Source: Candidatus Woesebacteria bacterium (GTDB lineage Bacteria; Patescibacteriota; Microgenomatia; UBA8517). From it: DNA of 41,958 bases. The notes beneath the pieces were generated by a model that worked only from the letters and a program-made list of their open reading frames with translations, did no database searches and was not told the DNA's origin. Positions 1-9,547 of this stretch are shown here, piece by piece; positions within the stretch are counted from its first letter, which is position 1, and each line of letters begins with the position of its first letter. The position numbers and the translations under genes are program-made. The DNA is taken from the NCBI GenBank assembly GCA_020061305.1, contig JAGUYM010000015.1:1-41958 (forward strand), written 5' to 3'.

Positions 1-358
1 CAAGCTTACCTCTGGTTACAATTTTAAAAGCTGCCCTTGCAATTCCAGTATATGAAAATCCATAGTGTTTGTAAAAATCTTTATCTTCAATTGCAATTGT
101 TGCATTAATTAAATGTTTCGGAAGTTCTTCCAGCTCAACCGGTGTTCTTCTGGTGTCTGCATAAATTTCATAAATAAGTTTCCCCTTTCTATCAAAAAGT
201 TTTGTTGAAACCGGAATATCAGGCGATGACAATTTGGTGGGTAAAGGGATACCCCAAAAAAGCCAAAGAAAAAAAGAAATTAGGACGGTAAAAAAAATAG
301 CTTTCTTTCTATTCCTTTCAACTTTAAGAAACTCAATTAATTTGGAACTTTTTTTCAC
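1..358 (-). CDS. Penicillin-binding protein 1A-like (transglycosylase) N-terminus, truncated by the window edge; GTG start at 358
   Basis: Manual minus-strand translation: VKKSSKLIEFLKVERNRKKAIFFTVLISFFLWLFWGIP...KLFDRKGKLIYEIYADTRRTPVELEELPKHLINATIAIEDKDFYKHYGFSYTGIARAAFKIVTRGKL. TM segment followed by the GT51 'AT(I/L)AIEDKxFYxHxGF' motif. TATAAT lies 6 nt upstream of the GTG. Confidence 0.85.
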   Translation of the reverse strand, partial: MKKSSKLIEFLKVERNRKKAIFFTVLISFFLWLFWGIPLPTKLSSPDIPVSTKLFDRKGKLIYEIYADTRRTPVELEELPKHLINATIAIEDKDFYKHYGFSYTGIARAAFKIVTRGKL

Positions 359-395
359 TAGCCAATTATAGCAAATAAATGTATATTTAGATTAT

Positions 396-923
396 ATGAA
401 TCTACAGCTTGAAAAGAAGAGTTGGTGGGGATATATAGAGGAAGATTTACAGGAACTTCTTGTTTCTTCTGAATTTTTGGTAAATGTTGTTAAAGGTTGG
501 GGTGGAGATTTACCTGGGGGGAAACAGGTTTTTCATGACTACTCTTTTGTGGTTTTTCCTGCTGCAAAAGCATATGAAGGTTTTTTGAAAAAAATGTTTT
601 TGGATCTTAAGTTTATAACAGAAGAAGATTATTACGGCAAAAAATTTAGAATTGGTAAAGCCCTAAATCCATACATCGACAAAAAATACAAAAATAGAAA
701 TAGTGTCTATGATAAGTTAGTTAATTTTTGTGAGAGCTTGCCTGCGCAGACAGGCAAGGATTTAGCCGATACCCTTTGGGATGCGTGGGTACAAGGTAGA
801 AATTTGGTTTTTCATTGGTTTCCGAATGAAAAAAGAGCGGTTTCATTTGTTGATGCACAAAGTAAAATAAGTATTATAATTAATGCAATGGATAAGTGTT
901 TTAAAGGATGTAAACTTAAGTAA
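396..923 (+). CDS. Small HEPN-like protein (RNxxxH motif, possibly related to the RnlA/LsoA toxin HEPN domain)
   Basis: ORF of 175 aa with 'WVQGRNLVFHWF' (R-N-x3-H) near the C-terminus in a helical context; family assignment by motif only. Confidence 0.5.
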   Translation: MNLQLEKKSWWGYIEEDLQELLVSSEFLVNVVKGWGGDLPGGKQVFHDYSFVVFPAAKAYEGFLKKMFLDLKFITEEDYYGKKFRIGKALNPYIDKKYKNRNSVYDKLVNFCESLPAQTGKDLADTLWDAWVQGRNLVFHWFPNEKRAVSFVDAQSKISIIINAMDKCFKGCKLK

Positions 924-924
924 G

Positions 925-1563
925 ATGCGAAATTTTAAAAATGCCGTTAAATTTGCGGTCTATTTATTAATTGTTTGGGGATTTTATAGATTTTTATTTC
1001 AACTGCCTGAAGTGGTTGAAGAATTAATCATAAAACCAATTCTTTGGCTCACACCAGTTTTTTATTTACTTTATAAAGAGAAGGCTTCGCTTTCAAGCCT
1101 TGGTTTTACATTCAAAAACCTTTTTCCTGCTGTTTATTATTCAATTGGTTTGGGGTTAGTATTTGTTTTTGAAGCATTAATTATTAACTTAATTAAATAC
1201 AAAGGGGAATTCAATTTGGGGGCAAATATAGGAAGTCTTCCATTTTTAAGCGCTTTTTGGCTATCTTTTGCTACTGCCATAACCGAAGAAATAACTTTTA
1301 GGGGCTATATTTTTACAAGAGTTTGGGGTTATCTTAAAAATGAGTTATGGTCTAATATTTTGACATCTCTTTTTTGGGCATTAATACATTTGCCTATAAC
1401 AATATTTGTCTGGAAATGGGGAATTTCAGAAAGTTTAATATATTTGGCACTAACCACAATTTTTGGAGTAGGTAGTGCCTTTGTTTTTGCCAGAACTAAA
1501 AATATATTATCTCCGATTTTACTTCATGTCCTTTGGCAATGGCCCATTATTCTTTTTCGTTGA
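925..1563 (+). CDS. CPBP family intramembrane metalloprotease
   Basis: EEITFRGYIF, WALIHLP and HVLWQW motifs in a multi-TM protein; ATG at 925 is more plausible than 883. Confidence 0.85.
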   Translation: MRNFKNAVKFAVYLLIVWGFYRFLFQLPEVVEELIIKPILWLTPVFYLLYKEKASLSSLGFTFKNLFPAVYYSIGLGLVFVFEALIINLIKYKGEFNLGANIGSLPFLSAFWLSFATAITEEITFRGYIFTRVWGYLKNELWSNILTSLFWALIHLPITIFVWKWGISESLIYLALTTIFGVGSAFVFARTKNILSPILLHVLWQWPIILFR

Positions 1564-1636
1564 AAAATAAATTTTAAATTTTAAATTACAATAATTTGCA
1601 GCAATTGACAGGAAAGTATATACTTATAAGCACTCT

Positions 1637-2242
1637 ATGAAATTAAGGTTTGTAGGAGTGGTTTGTACAATTTTTGTGGCATTACTCATACTTTCGGCAT
1701 CTTTTTTAAAAACAACATCAATTAAATATGCTTACTCCCAGCTAGTTTTATCTGAAACTGTTGAGGCAAAAGAAACAGATAAAGAGATTGATTATTTTTT
1801 AGCATATCAAGGGAAAATTAATCCTGATAATCCGCTTTGGTATATAAAAGCAATTAGAGATAGGGTTTGGCAGATCTTTACATTTAATGATTTGAAAAAA
1901 GTTGAGCTTAATTTATTATTTTCAGATAAGCGTTTGAATTCCGCAATTTATCTGTTTAAGAAAAATAAACCAGATATAGGCCTAACAACGCTTCTTAAGG
2001 CTGAAAAATATTTGGAAAAAGCCTATGATAAAAAGATTGAAGATATTGATTATCACAAAAAAGTTGCAACTTCCGCACTTAAGCATAGGCAGGTTATAGA
2101 AACTGAAATTTTACCTCTAACCCCTGAAGATTTAAGGCCCCAAGTTATTAAAACAATTGACTATTCAAAGGAAACTTATAAAAAAGCAAGAGATTTTATG
2201 TTGTCAAAAGGGGCGATTCCGCCAGATAATCCATTTGAATAG
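1637..2242 (+). CDS. DUF5667-like secreted/membrane-anchored protein
   Basis: N-terminal hydrophobic segment; 'NPDNPLWYIKAIRDRVWQIFTFNDLKKVELNLLFSDKRL' resembles DUF5667. Confidence 0.55.
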   Translation: MKLRFVGVVCTIFVALLILSASFLKTTSIKYAYSQLVLSETVEAKETDKEIDYFLAYQGKINPDNPLWYIKAIRDRVWQIFTFNDLKKVELNLLFSDKRLNSAIYLFKKNKPDIGLTTLLKAEKYLEKAYDKKIEDIDYHKKVATSALKHRQVIETEILPLTPEDLRPQVIKTIDYSKETYKKARDFMLSKGAIPPDNPFE

Positions 2243-2433
2243 TTGATTTAATTTCAGCACTATTTTAGGAATTTTTGATTAAGATTTCCGTTTATTTTCC
2301 GCGAGCAATTTTTATTAGCTTTAGAATGGCTTTGGGTTGATATATTTAGACATAAAAATTAATAGTTGACTATCCAGGGGTAGCGTTTGAAAATGCTAGA
2401 AATCACTAGAAATGGTGTTTTTTATTTTCACTC

Positions 2434-2880
2434 ATGAAATGTCCATTTTGCACAAATGATGATACGCAAGTACTAGAATCTAGAACGGGGGAAGACGGGC
2501 ATAGTATAAGGAGAAGAAGAGAATGCAATAAGTGTGGTAAAAGATTTACTACATATGAGGAGGTTAAAAGGTCAGTGCTTTGGGTTATAAAAAAAGATGG
2601 AAAAAGGGAGGCATTTGATAGAGAAAAGTTAAGGAGGGGAATTTTAAGATCAATTGAAAAAAGACCTGTTTCAATAGAACTTGTAAATAGTGTGGTTGAG
2701 GAAATTGAAAGGGAACTGTTGAAGGCTGAAAGTGAGGAAGTTTCAAGTAAGGCAATTGGAAATGCAGTTTTAAGAAGGCTTAAAAAAATAGATAAAGTAG
2801 CATGGCTTAGATTTGCAAGCGTTTATCTGGAATTTGAAGATTTAAAAGATTTTGAAAAAGTAATATCAAAAAATATATGA
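2434..2880 (+). CDS. nrdR: Transcriptional repressor NrdR
   Basis: MKCPFCTNDDTQVLESR...RRRECNKCGKRFTTYE zinc ribbon plus ATP-cone; adjacent to the ribonucleotide reductase gene. Confidence 0.95.
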   Translation: MKCPFCTNDDTQVLESRTGEDGHSIRRRRECNKCGKRFTTYEEVKRSVLWVIKKDGKREAFDREKLRRGILRSIEKRPVSIELVNSVVEEIERELLKAESEEVSSKAIGNAVLRRLKKIDKVAWLRFASVYLEFEDLKDFEKVISKNI

Positions 2881-5357
2881 GAAATAAGTCAAAAGTTAAA
2901 AGTCAAAAGTCAAAAGTAAGTCTTGGTAATTATGTGGCCCCATCGTATGAGTCAATACGAAATGAAATTGATAAAAAGGTTGGTGCAAGGCCTACTCGAC
3001 CAGGTAATCTGACAAAAGGTGAATGGACCGATCAGGCGTTAAAAGTATTGGAGGAGAGATATTTAGTTAAGGATAAAGATTTAAAACCGATTGAAAACCC
3101 AGAAGATATGGTTTGGAGGGTTGCTTGGGATATAGCTTCGAGTGAAGCTAGATGGGGAGCAAGCAAAAAAGAAGTGTTAAAGACTGCTATTGATTTTTAT
3201 AATTTAATGGTTTCAAGAAAGTTTTTGCCAAATTCCCCTACGCTTATGAATGCAGGTACTGGTAATGGTCTTCAGTATTCTGCTTGTTTCGTCCTCCCTG
3301 TTGAAGATTCCATGGAAGGAATTTTTGATGCCCTTAAATATCAAGCAATAATTCATAAAACTGGGGGTGGGACAGGCTTTGCTTTTTCAAGACTTAGAGA
3401 ATCAGGTTCAATTGTTAAAACTTCCTCAGGTACTGCATCGGGCCCCGTTTCTTTCATGAGAATCTTTGATGCCGCTACAAATGAAGTAAAGCAGGGTGGT
3501 AAAAGAAGAGGGGCCAATATGGGAATTTTAAGAGTAGATCATCCAGATATTTTAGAGTTCATTCATTGTAAAGATGGTGGAGGAATAACCAATTTTAATA
3601 TATCAGTTGCGCTCACCGATAAATTTATGGAGGCATACAGAAATAATAGTGATTATGATTTAATAAGTCCAAAAACAGGAGAAAAAGTGGGCAGTCTTTC
3701 TGCTCAAATGGTTTTTGATGAAATTGCGGATGGCGCATGGAAAACTGGAGACCCCGGCCTTGTTTTTATAGATAAAATAAACAATTCAACAGCCAATCCG
3801 GTCCCAACACTTGGTAATATTGAAGCCACGAATCCTTGTGGCGAACAACCCCTTTATCCTTTTGATGCTTGTAATTTGGGTAGTATATTTTTGACCTATT
3901 TTGTTAAAGACGGAAATGTTGACTGGGATGGATTAGTAGATGTTACAAAAAAGTCTGTCAGATTTTTAGATAATGTTATTGAAGTTAATCCATATCCCCT
4001 GGAACAAATTAGAAATACTGTCTTTGCAATTAGAAGAATTGGTTTGGGAGTGGGTGGTTGGGCAGATATGCTTTTATCCCTTGGTATTGCTTATGATAGT
4101 CAAGAAGCTCTTGATTTGGGTGAAAAGGTAATGAAAACAATTCAGGAGGCGGCGGTTGAGGAAACAAAAAAGTTGGCTAAAATTAGGGGTTCTTTCCCCC
4201 TATTTAAAGAGTCAATTTACAAAAATGAAAAACCAAGAAGAAATTCAACAGTTACGACAATTGCTCCAACAGGGACAATATCAATTATTGCGGGAGCCTC
4301 ATCTGGGATTGAGCCATTATTTGCAGTTGCATTTCAACATATTGTTAAAGATAAACACTTAGACAGAAAGTTAACATTTATAAATCCATATTTTGAAAAA
4401 ATTGCAAAGGAAAAAGGTTTTTGGAGTCAGGAGTTGATGAATAAAGTTGGAGAAAAGGGAGTAATAAGACATTTACAGGAAGTCCCTGAAGATGTAAGAA
4501 AAATATTTGGCACAGCTCATGAAATTGATCCTATTTGGCATATTAAAATGCAAGATGTTTTCCAAAAATATACTGAAAATGCAGTTAGTAAAACAATTAA
4601 TTTGAAGCATGATACAACACCAGCTGATATTAAAAAAGCCTATCTCCAAGCCTATGATAGTAATTGTAAAGGTATAACTGTTTTTAGGGATGGATGCAAA
4701 GATGTTCAGGTTTTAAATTTGGGGACAAAAGATAGTAAAGTTGAAGAGAGAGTTGCTGAGGTTATAAAAGAACCTTTGAGAGATAGGCCTTATGTTGTAA
4801 AAGGATCAACCTACAAAATGAATACACCGGTAGGAACGGCATTTGTTACTATTAATGAGGATGAGTTAGGCCAACCATTGGAAGTATTTATAAATGTAGG
4901 TAAAGCTGGATCAGATGTATCTGCCATGGCAGAAGCCTTAGGTAGAACCATATCAACAACACTTAAATTTAGGGGTGATATATCAGCTAAAGAAAAGGCA
5001 AGAGAGATAGCAGAACAGCTTTCAGGAATTGGTGGAAGAAGATCAATTGGTTTTGGGCCAACCAAAATAAAGTCGCTTCCTGACGCTGTTGCTGGGGCAA
5101 TTTCAATTCATTACAATTTTGATATAAATGGATACCATAATAGCCCCAACATTTTTGGAGAAACTCAAAACGGAAAAGTGGAAACAGAAGTAGTTGCTAC
5201 ACAACCACATATTGAAAATAAATCAATTCAAGAAGGGCTATTCTTACACACATCGGTTCAAAAACCAGGCGACATTTGTCCATCATGTGGCGCAGGATCA
5301 TTAGTCTTTGAAGAAGGATGTAGTAAGTGCCATGCCTGTGGACATAGTGAATGTTAA
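2877..5357 (+). CDS. nrdJ: Adenosylcobalamin-dependent ribonucleoside-diphosphate reductase (class II)
   Basis: NSPTLMNAG, NPCGEQPLYPFDACNLGS, TIAPTGTISIIAGASSGIEP and a C-terminal Cys-rich CPSCGAGSLVFEEGCSKCHACGHSEC. Confidence 0.93.
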   Translation: MRNKSKVKSQKSKVSLGNYVAPSYESIRNEIDKKVGARPTRPGNLTKGEWTDQALKVLEERYLVKDKDLKPIENPEDMVWRVAWDIASSEARWGASKKEVLKTAIDFYNLMVSRKFLPNSPTLMNAGTGNGLQYSACFVLPVEDSMEGIFDALKYQAIIHKTGGGTGFAFSRLRESGSIVKTSSGTASGPVSFMRIFDAATNEVKQGGKRRGANMGILRVDHPDILEFIHCKDGGGITNFNISVALTDKFMEAYRNNSDYDLISPKTGEKVGSLSAQMVFDEIADGAWKTGDPGLVFIDKINNSTANPVPTLGNIEATNPCGEQPLYPFDACNLGSIFLTYFVKDGNVDWDGLVDVTKKSVRFLDNVIEVNPYPLEQIRNTVFAIRRIGLGVGGWADMLLSLGIAYDSQEALDLGEKVMKTIQEAAVEETKKLAKIRGSFPLFKESIYKNEKPRRNSTVTTIAPTGTISIIAGASSGIEPLFAVAFQHIVKDKHLDRKLTFINPYFEKIAKEKGFWSQELMNKVGEKGVIRHLQEVPEDVRKIFGTAHEIDPIWHIKMQDVFQKYTENAVSKTINLKHDTTPADIKKAYLQAYDSNCKGITVFRDGCKDVQVLNLGTKDSKVEERVAEVIKEPLRDRPYVVKGSTYKMNTPVGTAFVTINEDELGQPLEVFINVGKAGSDVSAMAEALGRTISTTLKFRGDISAKEKAREIAEQLSGIGGRRSIGFGPTKIKSLPDAVAGAISIHYNFDINGYHNSPNIFGETQNGKVETEVVATQPHIENKSIQEGLFLHTSVQKPGDICPSCGAGSLVFEEGCSKCHACGHSEC

Positions 5358-5846
5358 ATGAGTGTATACACAAAAACAGGGGATAAAGGAACAACAGGAA
5401 CTTTTTCTGGAAAGAGAATTTTAAAATCTTCAAAACTTATTGCTGCAATTGGCTCAATTGATGAGCTCAACTCTTACTTAGGTATAATCGGGGGATTATT
5501 AGGTATTCAAAAAAATCTTTTCACCATTAATTCAATATTAATAGGTGCCAAACTTGCCTTTTCTGCAGACGAAACAAAAAAGTTAGAAAAAGAAATCGAT
5601 GAGATGGAGGGTAGAATGCCAGTTTTAGCTAACTTCATAATTTACTCCGGATGTAAAAAATCTTGTGAACTTTATTTCGCTCGTGCCCTTGCCCGTCACG
5701 CTGAACGCACCCTTGTTGCCTTAGGGGCAAATATAAATGAACCAATAATATACAAATACATTAATAGATTATCTGATTATTTGTTCACACTGGCCAGATA
5801 TACAAACTTCAAGAATAAAATAAAAGAAGAAATGTGGAAAAGTTAG
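5358..5846 (+). CDS. PduO-type cob(I)alamin adenosyltransferase (compact)
   Basis: MSVYTKTGDKGTTGTFSGKRI...GSIDELNSYLG...ARALARHAERTLVAL; starts immediately after the nrdJ stop. Confidence 0.88.
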   Translation: MSVYTKTGDKGTTGTFSGKRILKSSKLIAAIGSIDELNSYLGIIGGLLGIQKNLFTINSILIGAKLAFSADETKKLEKEIDEMEGRMPVLANFIIYSGCKKSCELYFARALARHAERTLVALGANINEPIIYKYINRLSDYLFTLARYTNFKNKIKEEMWKS

Positions 5847-5872
5847 AGTTCTCTTTATGCTATTATTAATTC

Positions 5873-6205
5873 ATGGGATTATTGCCGGAGAGAGAACCGC
5901 ACAAAAATGTAATTGAGAGGCCAGATGAGGCTAGTGATTTACAAATTGAAAGAAAAACAGTTATCACAGCAACTCCTGTTGCTGTTAAAGCTCAAGTTCA
6001 AGATGATAAAGGTAATAATCTAATTCAAACTCCACAAAACCAAAAAGTAGTTATAAAAATTCCTGCGGTTTCAAAAGAGTCTTTAGATGAAACAGCAAAT
6101 AAGGGAGATAAAGAAGACAGTAAAACTTGGTGGGCTGCAAGCTGGATAAGAACTATTCTAAAAGCTTTATTTGGAGATAAGGAGATAGTATATGATGCCA
6201 ATTGA
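5873..6205 (+). CDS. Hypothetical protein preceding the conjugative-type ATPase
   Basis: 110-aa ORF overlapping the next gene; TATTAT-N6-ATG upstream. Confidence 0.6.
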   Translation: MGLLPEREPHKNVIERPDEASDLQIERKTVITATPVAVKAQVQDDKGNNLIQTPQNQKVVIKIPAVSKESLDETANKGDKEDSKTWWAASWIRTILKALFGDKEIVYDAN

Positions 6206-8519
6206 TTTTAACGCAATAATATTAGGACTTTTTGTAATTTTAACTTTTTCATTTTTATTATTTTTATTGGGCTATATAGGGTTTATTTTATTTAGATACA
6301 GAGATAGGGAAAAAAGGTCAATAAATTCTGTCTATTTGCAGGTTTCAGTAACCAGAAGTAACGAAGTAAAAATTGATGCTATGGAGCAGCTTTTTGCATC
6401 CCTTTCTTCTATTAAAAAAGGGGGCTGGAAGCAAAAGCTTTCTGTTCAACCCGCAATTTCATTTGAAATAATTGCTAAAGAAGGAGATATTAAGTTTTAT
6501 ATTTGGGCACCTAGAGAATATAAGGATTTAATTGAAAAACAGATTCATGGAGCCTACCCTGATGCTGAAATAAAAGAAGTGGAGGAGGTAAATATTTTCA
6601 ATACAGATGGAAAAGTGTCTTATAAAGCATTACAGCTTGGCAAGGCCAATTATTATCCATTAAAAACTTTCAAAGATTTGCCAACAGATATTTTGGCTTC
6701 AGTTACATCTGCGCTTGCCAAAATGGGCAAGGGGGAGGCGGCTACAATTCAGGTTTTGATTTCACCCGCCGAAATTCCTTGGCAAAAGGAAGGTGGGAAA
6801 TTTATATCTGATACCAAAAAACAGGAAAGCAATAGTGAGTCGGCAAAATACTCTGTGTCAGGCAAAACTCTGGAAGCGATTGAGGGCAAAATTAGTAAAC
6901 CAGGGTTTGAGACATCTATAAGAATTGTGGCAACCGCACCTGTCAAAGAGATTGCCAAACAACATGTAGACAATATTAGCTCAAGTTTTAGTCAAACTTC
7001 AAGTGATTTGAATAATTTATCAGGCAGAAAAATATACAACAAAGCAAGCTTTATGCAGGATTTTATATACAGATATCAGCCGATGTTTAATTTCTTTAAA
7101 AATCACATATCTGTGTTAAATTCTGAAGAATTGGCAACGATTTTTCATTTCCCGAATAGAAGTATAACTACCCCAAATATCCATTGGTTGCATAGTAAAA
7201 CGGCCCCAGCTCCTGCTGAGATACCCGAAGAAGGATTGTATCTTGGTAAAAGCATCTATAGGGGGGTAGAAAGAAAAATTTGTATATCTGAAGATGATAG
7301 GAGAAGACATGTTTACATAATTGGGGCAACAGGGACAGGTAAAACTGAGTTGATGAAGGATATGATAATGCAGGATATCAGGGCAGGTAAAGGAATTTGC
7401 TTTATGGATCCACATGGCGATGCTGTTGAAGATATCCTAAAACTCATTCCCCCAGAAAGAGCCGAAGATGTCGTTTATTTTAGGCCGTCAGACACCGAAA
7501 GGCCAATGGGGTTAAATCTTTTGGAGGCTAATACTGAAGATCAAAAACATTTTGTGACAACTTCAGTAATTAACATGATGTATAAGCTTTTTGACCCATA
7601 TAAAACTGGGATAGTTGGCCCCCGTTTTGAACATGCTGTAAGAAACGCAATGTTAACCGTAATGAGTGAAAAAGGATCAACTTTTATTGAGGTTATGAGA
7701 GCACTAACAGATGCAAGATTTGTTCAGGAGCTTCTTCCTAAAGTTGAAGACCCAATTATTAGAAGGTATTGGACAGACCAAATAGCTCAGACTTCAGATT
7801 TTCACAAGTCAGAGGTCTTGGATTATATAACCTCAAAATTTGGAAGATTTGTTACCAATAAAATGATTAGAAATATCATAGGGCAATCAACATCCTCTTT
7901 CTCTTTTAGAGATGTTATGGATAATGGAAAGATACTTCTTATAAATCTTGCCAAAGGAGAATTAAGTGAAGAAAATTCAAACTTTTTAGGATTAATTTTA
8001 GTTCCTAGAATTTTAATGGCTGCAATGAGTAGAACTGATACACCCGAGGATCAAAGAAGAGATTTTTATTTGTATGTTGATGAGTTTCAAAATTTTGCTA
8101 CACCGGACTTTGCTGTAATTCTTTCAGAGGCAAGAAAATACAGACTTAACCTTACAGTTGCCAATCAATTTATAGGTCAAATGGAGGAGGAGGTTAAAAA
8201 TGCTGTTTTTGGAAATGTGGGTACAAAGATATCATTTAGGGTAGGTGTTACTGATGCTAATTACTTACAGCATGAATTTACACCAACTTTCGGTGAGGAT
8301 GATCTCTTGAATGTTGAAAGATTTCATGCTTATGTTAAAACGATTGTCAGGAATCAGCCAATGACAGCATTTTCATTAGATACAACCAAAAATATTAAAG
8401 AAATTGAAGCGATGAAAAATGAAAGAACAGCAGAAATAATTAAGGAAATGAGCAGACTCAAATATGGCAGAGACTTAAGACTTGTTGATGCCGAAATAAC
8501 CAGAAGAGCAAAATTGTAA
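6192..8519 (+). CDS. Type IV secretion/conjugation-like ATPase (VirD4/TraG or DUF87-type), membrane anchored
   Basis: N-terminal TM; Walker A 'GATGTGKTELM'; 'FMDPHGD'; 'YLYVDEFQNFATPDFAVILSEARKYRLNLTVANQFIGQM' typical of TraD/TraG-like ATPases. Confidence 0.85.
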   Translation: MMPIDFNAIILGLFVILTFSFLLFLLGYIGFILFRYRDREKRSINSVYLQVSVTRSNEVKIDAMEQLFASLSSIKKGGWKQKLSVQPAISFEIIAKEGDIKFYIWAPREYKDLIEKQIHGAYPDAEIKEVEEVNIFNTDGKVSYKALQLGKANYYPLKTFKDLPTDILASVTSALAKMGKGEAATIQVLISPAEIPWQKEGGKFISDTKKQESNSESAKYSVSGKTLEAIEGKISKPGFETSIRIVATAPVKEIAKQHVDNISSSFSQTSSDLNNLSGRKIYNKASFMQDFIYRYQPMFNFFKNHISVLNSEELATIFHFPNRSITTPNIHWLHSKTAPAPAEIPEEGLYLGKSIYRGVERKICISEDDRRRHVYIIGATGTGKTELMKDMIMQDIRAGKGICFMDPHGDAVEDILKLIPPERAEDVVYFRPSDTERPMGLNLLEANTEDQKHFVTTSVINMMYKLFDPYKTGIVGPRFEHAVRNAMLTVMSEKGSTFIEVMRALTDARFVQELLPKVEDPIIRRYWTDQIAQTSDFHKSEVLDYITSKFGRFVTNKMIRNIIGQSTSSFSFRDVMDNGKILLINLAKGELSEENSNFLGLILVPRILMAAMSRTDTPEDQRRDFYLYVDEFQNFATPDFAVILSEARKYRLNLTVANQFIGQMEEEVKNAVFGNVGTKISFRVGVTDANYLQHEFTPTFGEDDLLNVERFHAYVKTIVRNQPMTAFSLDTTKNIKEIEAMKNERTAEIIKEMSRLKYGRDLRLVDAEITRRAKL

Positions 8520-8543
8520 TCTAGGCACCAGAAACTAGATAAG

Positions 8544-8550
8544 GTATAAT
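8544..8550 (+). promoter_or_regulatory. -10 promoter element for the tRNA-Ile gene
   Basis: gTATAAT located 12 nt upstream of the tRNA 5' end. Confidence 0.6.
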
Positions 8551-8562
8551 ACTTCATAATTT

Positions 8563-8634
8563 GGGTCTGTCGTTCAACGGTTAGGACACAAATCTTATAA
8601 ATTTGTAACAATGGTTCGACTCCATTCAGACCCA
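8563..8634 (+). tRNA. tRNA-Ile with UAU anticodon (decodes AUA)
   Basis: Cloverleaf: GGGTCTG/CAGACCC acceptor, GTTC/GGAC D-stem, CAAAT-CTTATAA-ATTTG anticodon arm, AATGG-TTCGACT-CCATT T-arm, discriminator A. CCA not encoded. Confidence 0.88.
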
Positions 8635-8642
8635 CAAAATTT

Positions 8643-9380
8643 ATGGACAAAATATTATTAACATATCAAACTTCACAAAGGGAAATTTTTGATGAATTAA
8701 AAAGGCTTAGGGAAACTAAGGGAAAAGAGGTAGAAGTTTTAAAATTTATCAAAGATTGCCTCAATTTAAATCACGATACGATGGTAAGTCTTTTTTGGGA
8801 GGAAGCTTTAACTTATCAACATCTGTACATGAATGATTCAAAAAACAAAAAAGCATTAAAAAGTATGCAGGAGACAGTACTTTTTGCCAAATTTTATGTT
8901 GAAAAATTTAAACTAGAAAGGCATCTATCAAGAGTTTATCGTTTCTTAGGCAGGGTTGCAGATTACACAAAAGACTATAAAAAGGCAATTCTTCATTACA
9001 AAAAAGCTATTAAATTTGTTCATCTCGATCCAGAACCATTTAGAATTCTAGAACTTGAGAATTTTATGGTTGGAAGCCTTATTGCATCAGGAAAAATAAA
9101 AGTTGGATATAAAAAAGCGCTAGATTTGTATTCAGAATTTTTAAAATCAAAAACAGGAATTGCTTTAAAAAGAAGGGATTATCAAACATGGGGGATTTGG
9201 CTTTCAGGACTAGTTATAAGAACAATTGATGCAATGCTAAGTCATAAAAAAATTGATAATTTAGCATTTTTTGAAAAATGGTTAAAAGAAGTTGAAGAAA
9301 TGCTTACTGGAGATGGATTTTCATATAGAAAGGCGGAAATAAAAGAATTATGGACAAAAATAGAAAGCTTCAGGAATTGA
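8643..9380 (+). CDS. Hypothetical TPR-like helical repeat protein
   Basis: ORF; 'RVADYTKDYKKAILHYKKAIKFVHLDPEPFRILELEN' resembles a TPR unit. Confidence 0.55.
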   Translation: MDKILLTYQTSQREIFDELKRLRETKGKEVEVLKFIKDCLNLNHDTMVSLFWEEALTYQHLYMNDSKNKKALKSMQETVLFAKFYVEKFKLERHLSRVYRFLGRVADYTKDYKKAILHYKKAIKFVHLDPEPFRILELENFMVGSLIASGKIKVGYKKALDLYSEFLKSKTGIALKRRDYQTWGIWLSGLVIRTIDAMLSHKKIDNLAFFEKWLKEVEEMLTGDGFSYRKAEIKELWTKIESFRN

Positions 9381-9547
9381 TTTTAAAAAGGGATAAATAT
9401 AGAGAAAAGTTAACCCAGATGTATAAACATTTCAGGGGTGTGAAACATGAGAATGCACTTTCTGAACTTAGGTATTCTGAAATAAAAGTTTATGAAGACC
9501 TCTTAGCCTCAGTTGTTAAAGAAATTGGGGAATTAGAGCTCAATTAG
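9350..9547 (+). CDS. Hypothetical small coiled-coil protein
   Basis: 65-aa ORF overlapping the end of the upstream gene. Confidence 0.5.
   Translation: MDKNRKLQELILKRDKYREKLTQMYKHFRGVKHENALSELRYSEIKVYEDLLASVVKEIGELELN

Noticed and set aside
2243-2433. Cobalamin riboswitch or NrdR boxes upstream of nrdR-nrdJ
   Set aside because: I could not find a convincing B12-box or paired NrdR-box sequences.
4156-5433. Small ORFs overlapping nrdJ (4156-4362 +, 4811-5065 -, 5197-5433 -) and similar antisense ORFs elsewhere
   Set aside because: They lie wholly or mostly within strongly supported genes with no domain or start-site support.
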